Positions 60,068 to 64,000 of a stretch of 64,000 bases of DNA are shown here, in pieces. Below the pieces are notes generated by a model. The model saw only the letters and a program-made list of their open reading frames with translations, made no database searches and was not told where the DNA came from. The stretch lies in contig NZ_JAIQZM010000003.1 in assembly GCF_023333595.1 (NCBI RefSeq), forward strand, positions 124,001 through 188,000. The letters are read 5' to 3'. A program made the translations under genes and the position numbers. The DNA comes from Argonema galeatum A003/A1. Lineage in GTDB: Bacteria > Cyanobacteriota > Cyanobacteriia > Cyanobacteriales > Aerosakkonemataceae. Position 1 is the stretch's first letter; each line of letters begins with the position of its first letter.

Positions 60068-61537
60068 ATGCCATCATTCTATCTTGACAATGCGCTGAGA
60101 CTACCTGCGCCAGAAGTGGAAGCATTAATTCAAGGTCGATCGATCGCCGTTATGCCTCGATCTTTTCTCGATGTAGGAAAAGTATTTGCCCTTTATCCTA
60201 CTGATGTCTCAAACAACTTATTGCCAGTTGAACAGCAATATCGATCGAACTTTTTAACCGTTGCCAAAAACACGATTTCTGAATTACATCCTGAAGGAGT
60301 AATAATTAAAGCTTGGGCTAGATGCGAATTATGTCAAGTTCTCGATAAATCTGAATCGTTAGAAGTTTTATCTTCCCTAACAATTTGGACAACAGAAGCA
60401 TTGCAGCAAATTCTCGCCAAACGCCCCTATATTTTTCTAGCTTATCTGCGCGTTTATTTGCTACCCGAATCACTGGTAATGTCTGCGGATAGCCAGGGAC
60501 AATTTGTGGCTTTACCTAAATCTATCAATGTTGCGGAAAATTCGCCAGTTTTGAGCGATCGCGCATTTTCTAAACGCCGCCACCAACTAGAAAATCGACT
60601 TCCACCGCTGCATCCCGAATTGGAAGAATTGCAAAGTGCGATCGCGCAACTCTCCCTTATACAATCAAATGCTGAAAAACTAGATGAACAACTTAAAGTA
60701 TTTTTAGGCTGGTCTGAATTTACAACGTTAAATAACTGCGATCGAGGTTTAGATTGGATTAATAAAATAGCCCAAGTTGGCAATTCCAGCGACGGTAACG
60801 AATTTGAAAAATTAGTTCGTAAGAGCTTCATTAAACTTGGATTCTCCAACTCAAATAAAAACCCAAAGGCAAACCTCGATCCAAATTCAGCTGGTGGTGC
60901 TGGTGGCATAGATCTTTATTGCGAGTTGCCTTATCCGGTAGTTGGGGAATGTAAAGCAAGTAAACATGAAAACGTACCTAATAGCGTGACGGCCCAACTC
61001 ATTCATTTAGGTGTAACTCATTTAGGCCAAGCCCAGTTTGACCGTTCAATCAAATTGATTCTGGCAGCTGGCCCTCTAACAGATCCTGCTTGCAAAGCAG
61101 CTACTCAAAACAAAATGAACGTAATACGACCTGAAACTTTACAAAGATTAGTTGAACTTAAAGCAAATTACGAAGGCTCTATTAATCTGCTAGATTTGAA
61201 GCAGTGCTTACAAAGCGAACCATTTGGTATAGTAGATGATAAAGTAAACGCTTACATAGATAGAGTTAAGCAAGATATCAAGCTGCGATCGCACATAGTA
61301 CAGCTTGTCAAAAAGTACATAGAAAATACAGAATTTGAACGAGGAAGCGTCGATGCTCTTCATGGAGCATATTGTTTTGGCTCTAATCCACTCCGACCAT
61401 TGCAACCTGAAGAACTACACGAAATATTGGTAGAACTTTCCTCACCTTTGACAGGATATTTGGGGCGAAAAAAAGGAAGTCATTGGAGGAGCGATCGCTT
61501 TTATTACCTCCGAGATTTGATTATAGAAAATATATGA
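60068..61537 (+). CDS. DUF1802-type protein with Mrr-like restriction nuclease domain
   Basis: Start ATG 60068 (an in-frame TTG at 60032 overlaps Uma2). 489 residues. The N-terminal half (RLPAPEVEALIQGRSIAVMP, NLLPVEQQYRSNFL, IIKAWARCELCQVLD) is specific to a cyanobacterial family usually labelled DUF1802. The second half holds a PD-(D/E)XK-like nuclease: NEFEKLVRKSFIKLGF (about 242-257), AGGIDLYCELPYPVVGECKAS (the D and the E-x-K, about 282-301) and a Gln in TAQLIHLG. Such domains cut DNA, as in Mrr. The stop codon overlaps the next gene (ATGA). A second copy of its C-terminal coding end lies past that gene at 61777. Confidence 0.82.
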   Translation: MPSFYLDNALRLPAPEVEALIQGRSIAVMPRSFLDVGKVFALYPTDVSNNLLPVEQQYRSNFLTVAKNTISELHPEGVIIKAWARCELCQVLDKSESLEVLSSLTIWTTEALQQILAKRPYIFLAYLRVYLLPESLVMSADSQGQFVALPKSINVAENSPVLSDRAFSKRRHQLENRLPPLHPELEELQSAIAQLSLIQSNAEKLDEQLKVFLGWSEFTTLNNCDRGLDWINKIAQVGNSSDGNEFEKLVRKSFIKLGFSNSNKNPKANLDPNSAGGAGGIDLYCELPYPVVGECKASKHENVPNSVTAQLIHLGVTHLGQAQFDRSIKLILAAGPLTDPACKAATQNKMNVIRPETLQRLVELKANYEGSINLLDLKQCLQSEPFGIVDDKVNAYIDRVKQDIKLRSHIVQLVKKYIENTEFERGSVDALHGAYCFGSNPLRPLQPEELHEILVELSSPLTGYLGRKKGSHWRSDRFYYLRDLIIENI

Positions 61538-61758
61538 AATGTGTCACCTGCAAACACGGACAAACACAACCAGGTTTAGTTACCGTAACTTTAGAAAGAG
61601 ACGAGTCGATCGTCATCATTAAAAAAGTACCAGCCGAAGTTTGCGATAACTGCGGAGAATATTACTTAAGTAATGATATTACGGCGCAAGTATTGCAACG
61701 AGCAGAAGTAGCGATCGATAACGGAGCAGAAGTAGAAATTATTCGCTATGCAGCCTAG
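61534..61758 (+). CDS. YgiT-type zinc finger protein (MqsA-like antitoxin)
   Basis: 74 residues from ATG 61534, overlapping the previous stop (ATGA). Two CxxC pairs, at CVTCKHG near the start and CDNCGEYYLS in the middle, form the zinc site typical of YgiT/MqsA N-terminal domains. It ends ADNGAEVEIIRYAA-like with no HTH domain, as in the short cyanobacterial form. Such proteins are normally encoded with a DUF4258 toxin directly upstream. Here no toxin of that kind is present; the upstream gene is the nuclease, so the antitoxin is an orphan or has a new partner. Confidence 0.85.
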   Translation: MKCVTCKHGQTQPGLVTVTLERDESIVIIKKVPAEVCDNCGEYYLSNDITAQVLQRAEVAIDNGAEVEIIRYAA

Positions 61759-61776
61759 AAAAATTATATTTTCAGT

Positions 61777-61819
61777 GAGCGATCGCTTTTACTTTATCCG
61801 TGATTTGCCAATAGAATAA
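61777..61819 (+). pseudogene. Second copy of the nuclease gene's 3' end
   Basis: Reads SDRFYFIRDLPIE followed by a stop, and matches SDRFYYLRDLIIENI at the end of the nuclease gene (61488-61533). About 33 of 42 bases match, with GAGCGATCGCTTTTA exact. The antitoxin gene lies between the two copies. This looks like the original gene end, left behind when the antitoxin was inserted. Confidence 0.65.
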
Positions 61820-61830
61820 GCCGAGTGAAT

Positions 61831-62418
61831 ATGCCAAACTTAATTGTTATAGCAGGGCCAAATGGTGCAGGAAAATCGACAGTTGCCCCTGCGTTATTAC
61901 AAGAAACACTCAGAGTAAATGAGTTTGTCAACGCGGATGCGATCGCCCAAGGATTATCCGCATTTGCTCCCGAAAAAGTTGCCCTTCAAGCTGGACGTAT
62001 TATGCTAGAGCGAATCCAAAAATTAGCCAGTCAACGAGACAACTTTGCCTTTGAAACTACTTTAGCCACCCGCAGTTTTGCTCCTTGGATTGCTAATTTA
62101 CGTCAAACCGATTATCTATTTTATCTAATTTTTATATGGCTACCTAGCGCAGATATGGCACTTGCTCGCGTTCAAGAAAGAGTACGGCAAGGTGGTCATT
62201 CTGTACCAGAAGAAACTATCCGACGACGCTATGAGGCAGGACTCAGAAACTTTTTTGAATTGTATCGATCTCTTGCAGACTCATGGTTTTTATATGATAA
62301 TTCTAATACAGCAGAACCGCGTCTTCTAGCTGCTGGCGAAAAAGAGAGTAATATTTATATAGCAGACACTCAAATTTGGCAGCAAATCGAGGAAAAATAT
62401 TATGGTAGATCGACCTAA
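61831..62418 (+). CDS. Zeta toxin family P-loop protein
   Basis: 195 residues from ATG 61831 (GTG two codons earlier is possible). Walker A is IAGPNGAGKSTVAPALL (about 6-22), followed by NADAIAQGLSAFAPE and the sensor-like FETTLATRSFAPWIANLRQT. The basic segment RVQERVRQGGHSVPEETIRR is the lid region. Zeta-type kinases phosphorylate UDP-N-acetylglucosamine and poison the cell; many relatives instead act on other small molecules. It overlaps the next small gene by 17 bases, and together they look like a toxin-antitoxin pair. An epsilon-type antitoxin in the usual upstream place is not present. Confidence 0.9.
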   Translation: MPNLIVIAGPNGAGKSTVAPALLQETLRVNEFVNADAIAQGLSAFAPEKVALQAGRIMLERIQKLASQRDNFAFETTLATRSFAPWIANLRQTDYLFYLIFIWLPSADMALARVQERVRQGGHSVPEETIRRRYEAGLRNFFELYRSLADSWFLYDNSNTAEPRLLAAGEKESNIYIADTQIWQQIEEKYYGRST

Positions 62419-62608
62419 AGCAGAAAATTTTTTATTAGGTGTTTCCGACACAGAAAAAATTACCAAAGCCTTAGCTAAAGCTGTACGAGATGCTTTGCAA
62501 AAACACAAACAAGCTGGGAATCCCGTAGCTGCTTGGCGAGATGGCAAAGTTGTCTGGATACCTCCTGAAGAAATTTCTATACCAGAGGATTCATCGCCTT
62601 TAAAGTAG
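62402..62608 (+). CDS. Small partner of the zeta toxin, possible antitoxin
   Basis: 68 residues, overlapping the toxin 3' end by 17 bases. The product is basic-acidic and helical: KITKALAKAVRDALQKHKQA, then GNPVAAWRDGKVVWIPPEEI. The same short gene is familiar to me beside zeta-type kinases in cyanobacteria; no family name is certain. Its order (after the toxin) is opposite to classical epsilon-zeta. Coupled translation implies a stoichiometric complex. Experimental proof of antitoxin function is lacking. Confidence 0.78.
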   Translation: MVDRPKAENFLLGVSDTEKITKALAKAVRDALQKHKQAGNPVAAWRDGKVVWIPPEEISIPEDSSPLK

Positions 62609-62715
62609 CAGCATAAATAGGCGGTAACTGCGGTGAATTAATTTAAAATAGCGATCGCTTGTGTAAGAGAACCGATTTTAACAAAATATCAAGAAAAATA
62701 TCTGCCTGAACACCC

Positions 62716-62790
62716 AGAAACCGGGTTTCTTGGAGAAACCCGGTTTCTAAAGGCGCGGCAGTTTTACGTTTAATTATGCCCACCTACTTA
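62716..62790. repeat. AGAAACCGGGTTTCT palindrome with TAATTATGCCCACCTACTTA right end
   Basis: Palindrome 62716-62748 is followed by GGCAGTTTTACGTTTAATTA and GCCCACCTACTTA, as at 19328-19367. The left end found there is missing. It is the only clear feature in the 62609-62907 gap. Confidence 0.8.
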
Positions 62791-62907
62791 ATTGGATAGA
62801 ATGCGATCGCAATTTCCCCAAACCAAATATTAATTTTCCTTCTCCATCCATCTGGCAGCAGCGATCGCTGATATAATACTAAGTTTGACGCTTCCTACTC
62901 AACCATT

Positions 62908-64000
62908 ATGGGCAACACCTTCGGACATCTCTTTCGCATCACCACATTTGGCGAATCCCACGGCGGCGGCGTGGGAGTTACCATCGATGGTTGCCCACCG
63001 CGACTGGAAATTTCCGCCCAAGAAATTCAAGTAGAATTGGACAGGCGGCGTCCGGGACAAAGTAAAATCGTCACACCCCGCAAAGAAGCCGACATCTGCG
63101 AAATCCTTTCCGGCATCTTTGAAGGCAAAACGCTGGGAACGCCGATCGCAATCTTAGTCAAAAATCAAGACACCCGCTCCCAAGATTACGACGAAATGGC
63201 CCATAAATATCGCCCCTCCCACGCCGATGCCACCTACGACGCCAAATACGGCATCCGTAACTGGCAAGGTGGCGGACGTTCCTCAGCCCGTGAGACAATA
63301 GGGAGAGTGGCAGCAGGTGCTCTAGCTAAAAAAATCCTTAAACAATTCGCCAATGTAGAAATCATCGGCTATGTTAAACGAATCAAAGACTTAGAGGGTG
63401 TCCTCGATCCGAACACCGTCACAATGGAACAGGTAGAAAGCAATATAGTCCGTTGCCCGGATTCAGAATGTGCCGAGCGGATGATAGAACTAATAGAAGA
63501 AGTGCGACGAGTTGGCGATTCGATCGGCGGCGTCGTAGAATGTGTGGCTCGAAACGTACCAAAAGGCTTAGGCGAGCCAGTATTCGATAAACTAGAAGCA
63601 GACCTAGCCAAGGGTGTAATGTCCTTACCTGCGAGTAAAGGATTTGAAATTGGCTCTGGTTTCGCCGGTACGCTGCTAACTGGCAGCGAACATAACGACG
63701 AATTTTATATTGACTCCAGCGGCAATACTCGCACTGCAACTAACCGTTCTGGTGGAATTCAGGGTGGCATCTCCAACGGCGAAAACATTATTATGCGAGT
63801 AGCATTCAAACCAACTGCTACTATTCGTAAAGAGCAGCGTACCGTAACTAGCGAAGGTGAAGAAACAACACTCGCAGCCAAAGGACGGCACGATCCTTGC
63901 GTTTTACCCAGAGCAGTGCCTATGGTAGAAGCAATGGTTGCTTTAGTGCTGTGCGATCATTTGTTGCGGCACCAGGGGCAATGTGGCACCTTGAAATTTG
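62908..64000 (+). CDS. aroC: Chorismate synthase, 3' end cut by window edge
   Basis: 364 codons from ATG 62908 to the window end without a stop; the enzyme is usually about 360-390 residues, so it is all but complete. It converts 5-enolpyruvylshikimate 3-phosphate to chorismate with reduced FMN, the last step of the shikimate pathway. Signatures: [18 protein letters not shown] (substrate histidine), [23 protein letters not shown]-like motif [31 protein letters not shown], and [14 protein letters not shown] with [10 protein letters not shown] near the C-terminus. There is no extension or fusion. A single gene in view. Confidence 0.97.
   Translation, partial: MGNTFGHLFRITTFGESHGGGVGVTIDGCPPRLEISAQEIQVELDRRRPGQSKIVTPRKEADICEILSGIFEGKTLGTPIAILVKNQDTRSQDYDEMAHKYRPSHADATYDAKYGIRNWQGGGRSSARETIGRVAAGALAKKILKQFANVEIIGYVKRIKDLEGVLDPNTVTMEQVESNIVRCPDSECAERMIELIEEVRRVGDSIGGVVECVARNVPKGLGEPVFDKLEADLAKGVMSLPASKGFEIGSGFAGTLLTGSEHNDEFYIDSSGNTRTATNRSGGIQGGISNGENIIMRVAFKPTATIRKEQRTVTSEGEETTLAAKGRHDPCVLPRAVPMVEAMVALVLCDHLLRHQGQCGTLKF

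Overview
The window looks like chromosomal DNA of a filamentous cyanobacterium. The octamer GCGATCGC (HIP1) recurs throughout. The gene content is typical of that group: a primary-type sigma factor, sbtA/sbtB, a zinc-ribbon Ser/Thr kinase, several Uma2 proteins, CHAT/CHASE2 and DUF928 proteins, and haemagglutinin-like TPS exoproteins. Intergenic DNA is crowded with small palindromic and MITE-like elements. The exact genus cannot be read from the sequence.

Layout. 1-6.4 kb: a partial exported protein, a group 2-type sigma factor, a frameshifted TnpB remnant, a HerA-like ATPase, a GST and a GlsB/YeaQ-type membrane protein. 7-12.5 kb: a GNAT acetyltransferase, a HEPN gene overlapping a small partner gene, a glycosyltransferase-TPR protein, the sbtA-sbtB bicarbonate uptake operon and a MOSC protein. 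12.5-19.9 kb: an FHA-GAF-adenylate cyclase, the ribosome GTPase YlqF with a DUF4926 protein, a universal stress protein divergent from pgk, two small coupled genes, an FkbM methyltransferase and an exported protein. 20-25.9 kb: an ABC transporter gene cut by an IS4-type insertion sequence, a Ser/Thr kinase, a peroxiredoxin-like protein and an SH3 protein. 26.8-33.9 kb: one giant surface or secreted subtilase (2379 aa). 34-37.3 kb: four Uma2 genes in a row.

37.6-49.4 kb is the most distinctive block. A TPS exoprotein and a TPR-CHAT protease-like protein are translationally coupled on the + strand. They converge with a - strand run: multi-HTH sigma-70-like protein, DUF1822, CHAT-CHASE2 and DUF928. 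I interpret this as one functional locus linking regulation, caspase-like proteolysis, membrane sensing and surface export.

49.6-56.3 kb: a 40-aa ORF, a huge Cache-HAMP-kinase-receiver-cyclase carrying a repeat-derived peptide in its ATPase domain, an aspartic protease with a small partner, thioredoxin, another Uma2 gene and a possibly truncated membrane protein. 56.6-62.6 kb is a defence-like island: a small possible winged-helix protein, a P-loop ATPase, Uma2, an Mrr-like nuclease (DUF1802-type), a YgiT-type zinc-finger antitoxin, a zeta toxin and a small possible antitoxin. The window ends in aroC, almost complete.

Starts were refined from the longest ORFs where a Shine-Dalgarno sequence, an ATGA overlap or family conservation favoured an internal codon. 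No tRNA, rRNA or CRISPR array was found. All function calls are by motif and family recognition; no searches were run.
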